A stretch of 64,000 nucleotides of DNA from the NCBI RefSeq assembly GCF_009708005.2, contig NZ_CP052758.1, positions 62,001 through 126,000 on the forward strand, given 5' to 3'. The first letter of the stretch is position 1; each line of letters begins with the position of its first letter. Below the pieces are notes generated by a model that was given only the letters and a program-made list of their open reading frames with translations, did not search any database and was not told where the DNA came from. The stretch is from Cellulosimicrobium protaetiae. GTDB taxonomy: Bacteria; Actinomycetota; Actinomycetes; Actinomycetales; Cellulomonadaceae. Shown here piece after piece: positions 34,050 to 41,723 of this stretch. The position numbers and the translations under genes are program-made.

Positions 34050-35105
34050 CTACGGGGTGGGCGCCGGCGAGGCCTCGCCGGTCGCATCGGTACTCGGCGC
34101 GCCAGAAGACGGCTCACCACCCGGCGCCACCACGGCGCCGGAATCCTCAGAAGCAACCGGGACCGGCTCAATCGCCGTGACCTCCCACCGGCCAGCACGA
34201 GCCGTCAGACCCAGCGCATACGTCACCGCCGCCACCTGCTCCTGCGACACCACGGCGCTCGCGGACGCCAGCACGTGGGCGGTCTCGCCGTCGGCCGGTG
34301 TTGCACCGTCCTCGGCGAGCTGCGTGGTGCTGCGCAGCTCGGCGAGCTTGACGCTCGTGTAGGGCGGCGGGGTGACGGGCAGGATCGTCGAGCCGGGGGT
34401 GACGTACCTCGAGACGTCGCCGGCGCCCGTGAGGTAGGCGGACAGGAACTGCGTCACGGTGTCCGCGACCGGCGAGTTCATCGCGATGTGGGTGCGGTAG
34501 GCCCCGGTCGAGCCGCCGACGACGACCGGGGCCGCAACCGCGGCCGGGAGCGTGAGCGCGCTGAGCGCGCCGGCGTCGTCGACGCGCACGGGCACCTGGT
34601 AGTAGCGGCGCGCGGTCTGCTCGCTGTCGTCGGTGACCGTCGCGGCGACCAGCACGGACCAGGTCCCAACACCGCCGGGGGTGATACCGGCGACGTCGAC
34701 GTCGCTCACGTCGAACGGGACATTGGAGAGGGTGACGACGGCGGCGTCCTTGACGAGCGCCTGCAGCGCGTCGGGGCTGTCCTGGGTGCTGGTGAGCCAG
34801 ACCGTGACCACGCGCTGGGCGAACTCGCCCACCGCGGCGCGCTCGTCGGAGAGGTCCTCGACCGGGGCCACGGTCGCGACCGGCCCGGTGGTCTGCTGGT
34901 TGAGCAGGATCGCGTAGGCGGCGCCGGCGGTCCCGACCGGACCGAGAGCGAGGCAGGTGAACAGGCCGAAGGTGGCCAGGCGCGTGGACCATGTCGAGAC
35001 GACCTGGTCCGTGGCCGAGGCCACGGGGAGAAGGTCTTCGGTCTGCTCGTCGACGACATCGTCGGGTTCGGGCTTCGCGCGCCGGAGCGTCAGGGCGGGG
35101 CTCAT
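34050..35105 (-). CDS. TcpC/VirB8-like conjugation protein
   Basis: The 351-residue product has a cytoplasmic N-terminus, one membrane helix (about 45-68, LATFGLFTCLALGPVGTAGA) and an extracellular part with two NTF2-like halves (about 90-195, FAQRVVTVWLTSTQDSPDAL; about 225-315, SPVADTVTQFLSAYLTGAGD). This is the architecture of TcpC/VirB8-type proteins, which scaffold the channel. A Ser/Pro/Gly-rich tail ends it. The ATG overlaps the preceding stop (ATGA). Confidence 0.82.
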   Translation of the reverse strand: MSPALTLRRAKPEPDDVVDEQTEDLLPVASATDQVVSTWSTRLATFGLFTCLALGPVGTAGAAYAILLNQQTTGPVATVAPVEDLSDERAAVGEFAQRVVTVWLTSTQDSPDALQALVKDAAVVTLSNVPFDVSDVDVAGITPGGVGTWSVLVAATVTDDSEQTARRYYQVPVRVDDAGALSALTLPAAVAAPVVVGGSTGAYRTHIAMNSPVADTVTQFLSAYLTGAGDVSRYVTPGSTILPVTPPPYTSVKLAELRSTTQLAEDGATPADGETAHVLASASAVVSQEQVAAVTYALGLTARAGRWEVTAIEPVPVASEDSGAVVAPGGEPSSGAPSTDATGEASPAPTP

Positions 35106-35419
35106 GCTGCGTCACCACCGGAGGCGACCGCGAGCACCGGTGCCGGCAGCCCCTGCGGCCGCGGCCGCGCACGGTGCTCACCCAGGGCCGGCACCACCAT
35201 CAGCGGGGGGCGCGACTCCCCGGGGCGGCGCATCCGACGCACAGCGCTGCGTACCGCCGGCGACTGCGCGCGCTCGAGCGCGGACCGCATAAGGCCGGCG
35301 GCGTCCTCGTCGAGCGGGCTGGCCGCGAGCGGCCCCAGCGCCTGAACGATCTCCTCGCGCGCCGCGTGCACGGCAGCGGCGTCGACAAGGTCGCGCGGGG
35401 CGCGGTTCGTGCTGGTCAT
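35102..35419 (-). CDS. First gene of the T4SS operon, small protein of unknown function
   Basis: The 105-residue product is helical in its first 65 residues (LVDAAAVHAAREEIVQALGP, DAAGLMRSALERAQSPAVR) with a Pro/Arg-rich tail. I do not recognise the family. ATG 35419 is preceded by GAGGAG with good spacing. The 16-bp element motif is 36 bp upstream (35455), so the operon promoter is probably near it. Confidence 0.65.
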   Translation of the reverse strand: MTSTNRAPRDLVDAAAVHAAREEIVQALGPLAASPLDEDAAGLMRSALERAQSPAVRSAVRRMRRPGESRPPLMVVPALGEHRARPRPQGLPAPVLAVASGGDAA

Positions 35420-35454
35420 CTTCGGTCTCCTCGAGCGACTAGGCGTCATCGATC

Positions 35455-35470
35455 CACCTGTGGAAGGTGC
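35455..35470 (-). promoter_or_regulatory. Shared upstream motif, copy 2
   Basis: Read on the minus strand: GCACCTTCCACAGGTG, 36 bp before the first gene of the T4SS operon. See copies at 23538 and 57396. Confidence 0.6.
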
Positions 35471-35565
35471 GCGAGGAGGTGCCCCTGTGACGGACGATTC
35501 GCGACCGAGTTCGCGCGCCAGGATCAGGCGACGTCCGATCCGGGGCACCGACGCCACGGCGCAGC

Positions 35566-35651
35566 GGGCAAGAGCACCCCGGGGCCCGAGATCCCTTGCC
35601 CCGCAACGAATCTCGACCTGGCTCCGACTGGGCAAGAGACCCGGCAAGGGG
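35566..35651. promoter_or_regulatory. Cluster of GGGCAAG/CTTGCCC half-sites between divergent units
   Basis: The 354-bp gap 35420-35773 contains no gene. Half-sites GGGCAAGAG (35566-35574), CCCTTGCCCCG (35593-35603), CTGGGCAAGAG (35628-35638) and CGGCAAGGGG (35642-35651) repeat the core seen in the hairpins at 22361 and 22424. They lie between the T4SS operon and the sigma-like gene and could bind a regulator of both. Confidence 0.45.
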
Positions 35652-35707
35652 CCCGGAGTTGGCTGGTCACAGGACGCAGGAACACCGCGCCGACGACCCA
35701 CACCAGG

Positions 35708-35737
35708 TGGACGCTTCGCGGCAAGTGTTTCTACGGT
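35708..35737 (+). promoter_or_regulatory. Promoter of the sigma-like gene
   Basis: TGGACG (35708-35713) and TACGGT (35732-35737) are 18 bases apart, followed by a leader of about 30 nt carrying AAGGGGG just before the GTG at 35774. Confidence 0.4.
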
Positions 35738-35773
35738 CCAGGCAGAAGCGCACGACACCCAAGGGGGCCCACC

Positions 35774-36688
35774 GTGACCACGAACACCCGGCTGTTCCGC
35801 CAGCACAACACCGCGCCGCAGAACGTGAAGTCACGCCTGCTGCAGCAGCTCACCCAGGAGTGGGCGGCACTCCACGCCCAGCCGTCCACGACCCGGATCG
35901 TGCGCCGCTGGGCCCGCGACGAGCACGCCCTGACCGGGCTCACCCGCCCCGGCGACATCGTCGACGCGATCGACGCCGGCGACTACACCCGGACCAACGA
36001 GCTGCTCCTCGCGCTCATCCGCCTCTTCCAGAACGGGCAGCAGCTCGCCGGCCGCACGATCCTCCAGGCGATGCTGCCCAAGCTCACCCGCATGGCGAGC
36101 GCCGCACGCGACGACAAGGTCTCCCCCATCGGCGCCGGCCACGACTCCCACGAAGACGGCCGACACATCGTCATCGCCGAGTTCTGGGACGTCATGGCGC
36201 ACTACCCCGTCGAGCGCCGGGCGACCCGGGTCGCGGCCAACCTCGCACTCGACACCCTCCATCGCAGCACCGCGCAGAAGGACCGTGGCAAGCTCCAGGA
36301 GATCCCCATCGCCCCCGACGACCTCTGCTCCACCACAAGCGCGATCGCCATCGAGACCCGCGCCCACCAGCCCTTGCTCGGCCAGAACCCGACCGACCCG
36401 AGCGACCTGCGCGAGATCACCGAGGAGTCCGACCTGCTCCAGGTCATCCACTGGGGCATGGCCAGGAACGTCATCACCCGCGGCGAGGCGCAGCTGCTCG
36501 CCAGCACCTACCTGCCGGACAACCTGCGCGCGCAGATCCCCGCCGTCGCGAGGGAGCTCGGCATCACCGAGGACAACGTCCGCCAGCGGTGCTCGCGCGC
36601 CAAGCGCAAGCTCACCCAGGCCGTGCGCGCCGAGATGGAACAGCCCATCGACCTCACCGCGGCCGCGCCCGGCGCGCGCGCTGCGTGA
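35774..36688 (+). CDS. Sigma-70-region-4-like regulatory protein
   Basis: The 304-residue product is helical with a C-terminal sigma region 4-like helix-turn-helix (VARELGITEDNVRQRCSRAK, then RKLTQAV, about 265-292). A region 2-like middle is seen at about 120-150 (DGRHIVIAEFWDVMAHYP). It is shaped like a divergent sigma factor of the type found on actinobacterial plasmids. Encoded opposite the T4SS operon, it may activate transfer genes. GTG 35774 is preceded by AAGGGGG. Whether it binds core RNA polymerase is untested. Confidence 0.72.
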   Translation: MTTNTRLFRQHNTAPQNVKSRLLQQLTQEWAALHAQPSTTRIVRRWARDEHALTGLTRPGDIVDAIDAGDYTRTNELLLALIRLFQNGQQLAGRTILQAMLPKLTRMASAARDDKVSPIGAGHDSHEDGRHIVIAEFWDVMAHYPVERRATRVAANLALDTLHRSTAQKDRGKLQEIPIAPDDLCSTTSAIAIETRAHQPLLGQNPTDPSDLREITEESDLLQVIHWGMARNVITRGEAQLLASTYLPDNLRAQIPAVARELGITEDNVRQRCSRAKRKLTQAVRAEMEQPIDLTAAAPGARAA

Positions 36689-36722
36689 CGGCCCGCCGAA
36701 CACCACGCCGAAGGGATCCGCC

Positions 36723-37076
36723 ATGGCCGCCACGACCAACCCGCACCAGACGATCGCCCGACCTCGCGTAATCGTCGAGCCCATCAACCCGAACGACCGT
36801 CACACGCTCTTCCGCGCACGCTGCGAGCACTGCCCGTGGGTCTCCGGCAAGTCCGTGAAGACCTGGGTGGAGGGCACCGAGGCTCGCCTGCAACCGCATC
36901 GCCCACCGCGCCGGCAGCTGGCCCTGGCCGTCGAGGTCGTGCGCGAGAACCCCGACGTGACCGGCGCCCGCTTGGCCGACGAACTGACGCGACGTGGCCG
37001 CCCGGTGAGCACCCGGTCCGGCCAGCGCTATCGCGCCCGCGCACTCGACGCGCTGGCCGAGACGCCGGTGTCTTGA
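36723..37076 (+). CDS. Small HTH-like protein downstream of the sigma-like gene
   Basis: The 117-residue product has a CxxC pair in its middle (ARCEHCPWVSGKSVKTWVEG) and a C-terminal helix-turn-helix-like end (NPDVTGARLADELTRRGRPV, STRSGQRYRARAL). That end resembles the tail of the DUF2637 protein at 22458. It follows the sigma-like gene by 34 bp and is probably co-transcribed. GAAGGGATC lies upstream of the ATG. The function is unknown. Confidence 0.6.
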   Translation: MAATTNPHQTIARPRVIVEPINPNDRHTLFRARCEHCPWVSGKSVKTWVEGTEARLQPHRPPRRQLALAVEVVRENPDVTGARLADELTRRGRPVSTRSGQRYRARALDALAETPVS

Positions 37077-37091
37077 CCGCTGACCGGACAC

Positions 37092-37135
37092 ACGTAAGCC
37101 CTCATCTGCGTAACGGCGTAGATGAGGGCTTACGT
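37092..37135. terminator. 16-bp perfect inverted repeat
   Basis: ACGTAAGCCCTCATCT (37092-37107) and its complement (37120-37135) flank a 12-base loop. It lies between convergent genes and probably terminates both. The length and low GC relative to the surroundings also allow a recombination or protein-binding role. Confidence 0.6.
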
Positions 37136-37160
37136 ATTTACGCGCATCCGCGCTGGCTGC

Positions 37161-37904
37161 TCAGATGATGCGCGGAGAGGTGACTGGAGGGAAAGCGTTC
37201 CGTGGTTCCGTTTCGAACCCGAAGGCCTTCCCGTGTGGACCGAATGCGCCGTGCATCCCTGCTCGAACGATCATGTGCCACCACCCGACCACCGAGTCTG
37301 CCAGGCGTCCGTGGACGACTCGTAGGTACTCGTCCAACGCGTCGATTGGGCCGGTTCCGACCACCTCGCGCTCTCGGGCGCTCAGGTCCGCGTGGTGCTC
37401 GATGCAAGCGCGTTCTGCTTCGTCCCACATGTCCGACGGCGACTCCCATTCCTGCGGCTGCGATCCCAGGGTGTCGAGGTAGTAGAAGCGCCCAGAACGC
37501 CCGTAGGCGTCGAGAGTGCGCGAGAGAAGTGGCCACACGGGGTCATCGTCAACCGCTGCGACGAGGGTGCTCACGTAGCTCTTGCCCTCTGCGGCGGTCC
37601 ATGTGCGCAGGTAGTTGCGGAGCTCGGCGTCCATCGCGTCGATCTTGTGGCCCCAGCTCTGGCTCATCTCGTTCTTGGTAGGCCACGCGCCCGCATCGTC
37701 GAGGGCGCGCAACCCTAGTGCGACCTTGAGCATCTTCTCGACACCGATCGACAGGGTGGTCAGTACCGCATCCTTGTCCCGCGAGAAGTACAACGCTTCT
37801 TGCAGCGTATGGACTCCATGCGCCAACAGTTGGCGTGCCGACTCTTGCTCGAACAGGAGCGCAAATCCTTGCTGCTGGGTGAGGGCGTCAGGCTTGGGCG
37901 TCAT
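37161..37904 (-). CDS. HEPN-like helical protein, possible defence function
   Basis: The 247-residue product is helical; LTTLSIGVEKMLKVALGLRA and SWGHKIDAMDAELRNYLRTW resemble the helices of HEPN-type or abortive-infection proteins, though the RxxxxH motif is not evident. A TAGGGT box ends eight bases before the ATG with no ribosome site, so the message is probably leaderless. It separates the plasmid regulator genes from the truncated VirD4 remnant and may have been inserted there. The function is not known. Confidence 0.55.
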   Translation of the reverse strand: MTPKPDALTQQQGFALLFEQESARQLLAHGVHTLQEALYFSRDKDAVLTTLSIGVEKMLKVALGLRALDDAGAWPTKNEMSQSWGHKIDAMDAELRNYLRTWTAAEGKSYVSTLVAAVDDDPVWPLLSRTLDAYGRSGRFYYLDTLGSQPQEWESPSDMWDEAERACIEHHADLSAREREVVGTGPIDALDEYLRVVHGRLADSVVGWWHMIVRAGMHGAFGPHGKAFGFETEPRNAFPPVTSPRII

Positions 37905-38076
37905 GCGCCGTGACCCTACGCGTTGGGTCGCGCCTCAGTGGCCGTCCTCGCTCAGCCACGCCATCGTGGCCGCGAGGTCCGCCATCACCTGCTGGCGGTT
38001 TGCCGTGTACGTCGTTCCGTGGGGCTGGTCTTGGCTGGTGGCCGTCGTATGCGGTGGAAGTTGAAACGTGACGTAG

Positions 38077-38844
38077 CCGGACCTGCGGCAGTACATGGCC
38101 GATCGGCTGCGTCGGGGCGATAAGCGCCCCGCGCTGCTCATCGTCGATGAGTTCCCCCAGCTCGTGACCGAGGAGACCGACCCCGGCGACGTCGCGGCCG
38201 CGCTCTTCGAGACCGCGCGATCCGCCGGACTCGGGCTGATCCTCGCCGGGCAGTCCGTCGCCGGACTCTCCGGCGACGAGGCCATGCGCCAACGCGCCCT
38301 GTCGTCGGGCGCAGGGCTCATCGTCGGCCGGTCTAAGGACCCTGAGGCCGTCGTGCAGCTCGCCGGCACCGTGATGCGTATGGAGGCATCCGGTGAGGCG
38401 CACAGCGGCGAGCTGCGATCCGGACGCGCCCAACACACCTACGTCATCCCGCCCCAGGTCGTCCGAGAGGCATGGGACGGGCGATTCTGGCTCATCCACC
38501 GCGGCGCTATCGCGCCGTTCCGGGTCCTCCCTCCCGCTCCCGCTCCCGACCAGGTGGAGGCGACGAACCAGGAGCCCATCCCCGCCGGCGCGCCGGCACC
38601 AGCGGGGACCGTCGTCGAGCCGGTCCCCGGCGGCGACGAGCTGCACGACGACGACGCGTCCGAGGCGGCCGCCGTGGAGGCCCTGGCGGAAGCCGGCGAA
38701 GCGCCGGCGCCGGCGGTTCAGACCGACGAGCCCGTGGCCGCGCCCGAGCGCGAGCCTGAGCCCATGGCCGCCGCGTCGGCGCCGCGGCCCGCACCCCGAG
38801 GATTCAGCGCCGCGCGACGCACCACGACGAAGCAGGGAGGTTGA
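38077..38844 (+). pseudogene. Truncated VirD4/TraD-type coupling protein, C-terminal half
   Basis: Similarity starts abruptly after an in-frame TAG at 38074-38076: PDLRQYMADRLRRGDKRP continues into the Walker B motif ALLIVDEF, then GLILAGQSVAGLSGDEA and a long Pro/Ala/Glu-rich tail. Full coupling ATPases of this type are roughly twice as long; Walker A and the N-terminal membrane anchor are missing. The first ATG (38095) has no ribosome site. The 255-codon remnant cannot act as an ATPase alone, so transfer of this element may rely on a coupling protein elsewhere, or the element is defective. The break point coincides with the HEPN-like gene next to it. Confidence 0.8.
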
Positions 38845-38845
38845 C

Positions 38846-38953
38846 GTGCGTTTCTACGTGCACGCCGGCCGGCAGGTCCAGGTTCGTTACCTCGACCCCA
38901 ACGGGCGCGAAGGGTGGGTCTGGCTCTGGGCCGATGCCGTCGAGCGTCGCTGA
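38846..38953 (+). CDS. 35-residue protein after the VirD4 remnant
   Basis: GTG 38846 begins one base after the remnant's stop and is preceded by GGGAGG (38835-38840) at ideal spacing. The product (VRFYVHAGRQVQ, VRYLDPNGREGWVWLWADAV, ERR) looks like a folded beta-rich miniature domain. It may be a remnant partner of the coupling protein. The family is not recognised. Confidence 0.55.
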   Translation: MRFYVHAGRQVQVRYLDPNGREGWVWLWADAVERR

Positions 38954-38979
38954 CGAGCGTCCGTCGGTAGGCTCCGCCC

Positions 38980-39462
38980 GTGCACATCACCCTTGCGGCA
39001 GCGGCCGACACATCCGGCGGCGAAGCCTGGTGGTTGGCGCCGCTCGTGGGGATCGTTGTAGGCGCCCTCGGATTCTCGGGCGGACTGCTGGTCCGGCGCC
39101 ACGAGGCGCGACAGGCCAGAGACGAGATGACGCGGCGCGCGGCCGCCGACGTGATGAGCGCGGCGGTCGCGGTTATGCGCGCCGCGGTGGTGGCGTACGA
39201 GGCGGGGCAGCCGGAGGTCTGGAAGTACCAGCCCAGACGCCGCGCGAAGCGGAGCGTTTACGACCGGTACAACGATGCTCTTGAGCACGCTCACAGGTGC
39301 CGCGGTGTCCTAGCGATCTGGCGCCCGGAACTGAGGGAGCCAGCTGAGGCGCTCATCCTCGCGTACATGCACTTTGATCCTGCCACCAGAGATGAGGACG
39401 ACGACGCACGTATCGCCGCCGAGAACGCGTTTCTTGCGGCCGTACGGCGGGTGCTGGACTAG
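38980..39462 (+). CDS. Membrane protein with cytoplasmic helical domain, unknown
   Basis: The 160-residue product has one N-terminal membrane helix (about 18-40, WWLAPLVGIVVGALGFSGGL) followed by a basic, helical cytoplasmic part (RRHEARQARDEMTRRAAADV). The TAGGCT box is exactly six bases before the GTG, indicating a leaderless message. It is built like the protein at 39608 (helix plus basic amphipathic region), and small proteins of this shape are frequent in phage-defence regions. The function is unknown. Confidence 0.6.
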   Translation: MHITLAAAADTSGGEAWWLAPLVGIVVGALGFSGGLLVRRHEARQARDEMTRRAAADVMSAAVAVMRAAVVAYEAGQPEVWKYQPRRRAKRSVYDRYNDALEHAHRCRGVLAIWRPELREPAEALILAYMHFDPATRDEDDDARIAAENAFLAAVRRVLD

Positions 39463-39607
39463 ACGCCCCCGGTCGGGTGCTTGGGCGCGTGGCGGGCCTG
39501 GGAGACGGACGGGCTGCCGCCCTCCGCTGCGCTCCGGTTGCCACTGAGAAGCCCGTGCACGAGCCCGCAGTAGCGCGGCAGTACGAGCGCGCCGGTAGCG
39601 TGCGCCC

Positions 39608-40189
39608 ATGGAGGCGTTGAGCCAGTGGCAGGGTCTTATCGGCGTAGTTGTCGGTGTTGTCATCACGGGTGCTCTCGGGCTCCTGACCACGTTCATAACC
39701 CAGCGCTCACAGAGCGTCGCGCGTGAAGAGGCACGACGAGAAGCGCGCGCGGATCTACGACGGCGGGTCTACGCGGACTACCTGGTCAAGGCTCAGAAGC
39801 TGGGCGACGAGAGCGCGAGCTGGGTGGACAGTCGCGGGAAGAAATACCCGGACGACGCCGTGCGAGTCGCCGCGTATTCCAGGGAGGTGGGCACCACAAC
39901 GCACGAGTACGACGCCGCGCACCGTCATGCGATGCTGGCCGCCGGCCCCCAGGTGCAGGAACCCCTAGCGATCTACAACGCGTGGCTGCGACACGCGGTC
40001 GCGGAGACCATCGTGGAGCGCGGTCTAGGACTTGAACGATGGGATGACCACGAGGCCCCCCTAGTCGACGCGATGCGCACCGAAATCGACGCTGACACGA
40101 TCATTCGTGACCGGCCGGCTGCTCCCGGGCGGGCTGCACCTGGGCCGGTCGCTCCCAGGGAGACCTCTCCTGGGGCCGCCAAACTGTGA
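39608..40189 (+). CDS. Membrane protein with cytoplasmic helical domain, unknown
   Basis: The 193-residue product has one N-terminal membrane helix (about 8-30, QGLIGVVVGVVITGALGLLT) and a charged helical domain (SVAREEARREARADLRRRVY, ADYLVKAQKLGDES). The tail is Pro-rich. TAGCGT lies six bases before the ATG, again leaderless. It has the same architecture as the gene at 38980, but no clear sequence identity. Confidence 0.6.
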   Translation: MEALSQWQGLIGVVVGVVITGALGLLTTFITQRSQSVAREEARREARADLRRRVYADYLVKAQKLGDESASWVDSRGKKYPDDAVRVAAYSREVGTTTHEYDAAHRHAMLAAGPQVQEPLAIYNAWLRHAVAETIVERGLGLERWDDHEAPLVDAMRTEIDADTIIRDRPAAPGRAAPGPVAPRETSPGAAKL

Positions 40190-40400
40190 CGCCCGTTGGT
40201 GGATGCTGCCCCCAGGCGTGGAGTGTCCCGTGGGTCCGGGCCTGTATCGGAGGCAGCACGAGAGTAGGGCCAGGTCCGGAGGCGGTTAGGCCGTGTCTCC
40301 TTACTCCCGTGCGACCGACGGTGGAAATGCGCGCATGCTCGTCCCGTCGGCGAACAGCGATGCAGCACCGACCGATTCTCGGGCGTGCTTAGCGGCTCTG

Positions 40401-40943
40401 TCAGGCGTCCCCGCCGCCGTTCGCCTCCCACATGAGCGACATGGCCGTATGTGCCGCGAGGCCAGCGAGTGTGACGGCCTCCTCAGCCTGCTCTGCGGTG
40501 ATGCCAGCGCCACCACCGACGACCCCGGCCTCGTCGTCCACGTCAACGTACAGACCTGCCATCCGGCTGAAGAAGTCGTCCTCGGCGTCGTAGTCGTGCA
40601 TCTCGGAGAACCAGTCCTCAATGTTCACGACTCCGCTGCGGACACCTTCGGCGAACGCCAGCATCTGACGGGCGGCAGCGATCTTTACCTCGTGGCGATC
40701 CTTCTTAAACGGCTTCGTACTGTCGTAACGCAGACGGTCATCGGTCAAGCGCGCCTTGCCTGCCTCCTCGATCGCGAAAGTGCCCAGAGCGAAGGCCCGG
40801 GCGTAGCGCCCAGCCTCGAACAGGATCATGGCGTCACTCGCGAGTTCGTGGGCGTTGCGAAGCGTTGCGACGATGTACCGCGCGCCCAGCGAGGCGGGAT
40901 CACGGCTGAACTCGGGCGTGCTCTCGCGAGAGGTGTCGGCCAT
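40401..40943 (-). CDS. AbiV-family abortive-infection protein
   Basis: The 180-residue product matches the AbiV pattern: an N-terminal helical repeat (NAHELASDAMILFEAGRYAR, AFALGTFAIEEAGKARL) with the conserved E-E-x-G-K core, and a following KKDRHEVKIAAARQM segment. AbiV-type proteins contain a HEPN-like fold and stop phage infection by shutting down host translation in Lactococcus. A TACACT box is eight bases before the ATG with no ribosome site. It stands alone between unrelated genes, so it would act by itself. Confidence 0.78.
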   Translation of the reverse strand: MADTSRESTPEFSRDPASLGARYIVATLRNAHELASDAMILFEAGRYARAFALGTFAIEEAGKARLTDDRLRYDSTKPFKKDRHEVKIAAARQMLAFAEGVRSGVVNIEDWFSEMHDYDAEDDFFSRMAGLYVDVDDEAGVVGGGAGITAEQAEEAVTLAGLAAHTAMSLMWEANGGGDA

Positions 40944-41047
40944 GAGCCGAGAGTGTAGAACTGCGCGGTGTCCGGTAAAGGACGCTGAGCCCCGCGTCGA
41001 TACTGTCGGATCGCATCGCAGAACCGACCGTTTGTGACCACGGCCCC

Positions 41048-41141
41048 CGCTACGGTCCGGACGCAGCGAAACGCCGTGTCAAAACCCGTGGTCAAAACCC
41101 CGTCGCACTCACAACTCTCGACGGGGGTTTTCGCTACGGTC
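41048..41141. other. Candidate res site of the serine recombinase
   Basis: CGCTACGGTC occurs at 41048-41057 and 41132-41141. Between them AAAACCCCGTCG (41094-41105) pairs with CGACGGGGGTTTT (41119-41131), and related AAAACCCG lies at 41081-41088. Repeats directly upstream of a resolvase gene are typical of res sites, where the enzyme binds and exchanges strands. The second CGCTACGGTC also provides the TACGGT -10 box of the resolvase. Confidence 0.5.
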
Positions 41142-41147
41142 AAGGCC

Positions 41148-41723
41148 ATGGCGCACACCTACGGCTACGCCCGGGTCTCGACCACTTCACAGAACCTCAC
41201 TGCCCAGATCGACGCGCTCACCGGTGCCGGGGAGGTGGATGTCCGCGACGTCGTCGCGGAGAAGGCCTCCGGCACCCGGGAGGACCGGCCCGAGCTCACC
41301 CGGCTGCTGGCCGGGCTGCGTGAAGGTGACATGCTCGTGGTGACTAAGCTCGATCGGCTCGGGCGGTCCGCCGCACATGTTGCCCGGCTCGTGCGCGAGC
41401 TCGACGAGCGCGGCGTCACCCTTCGGTCGCTGACGGAAACGATCGACACCTCGAGCGCGGCGGGCCGGCTCATGGTGCACGTGCTCGCCGCCGTGGCGCA
41501 GATGGAAGCAGACCTCGCCCGCGAACGAACCCTGGACGGACTCGCCGCTGCGCGGGCCCGCGGCCGTGTCGGTGGCCGGCCCAGCGTGATGACTCCCGAA
41601 CGGCTTGCGGCCGCGCGCGCGTCGCTCGCTGGCGGGCAGCCCGTGCCTGCCGTTGCGCGCGCGCTCGGGGTTTCCCCGGCCACGATCCGGCGGCATATGC
41701 GCATCGGGGGTGAGAGCTCGTGA
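41148..41723 (+). CDS. Serine recombinase (resolvase/invertase type)
   Basis: The 191-residue product starts MAHTYGYARVSTTSQNLTAQ with the nucleophilic Ser in YARVST, followed by LVVTKLDRLGRSAAHVARLV and the helix E region (AAVAQMEADLARERTLDGLA). The C-terminal helix-turn-helix is PVPAVARALGVSPATIRRHM. That is the length and order of Tn3/Hin-type small serine recombinases, which resolve plasmid dimers or cointegrates. TACGGT is seven bases before the ATG. The gene lies on the plasmid-like element next to replication genes, consistent with multimer resolution. Confidence 0.92.
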   Translation: MAHTYGYARVSTTSQNLTAQIDALTGAGEVDVRDVVAEKASGTREDRPELTRLLAGLREGDMLVVTKLDRLGRSAAHVARLVRELDERGVTLRSLTETIDTSSAAGRLMVHVLAAVAQMEADLARERTLDGLAAARARGRVGGRPSVMTPERLAAARASLAGGQPVPAVARALGVSPATIRRHMRIGGESS

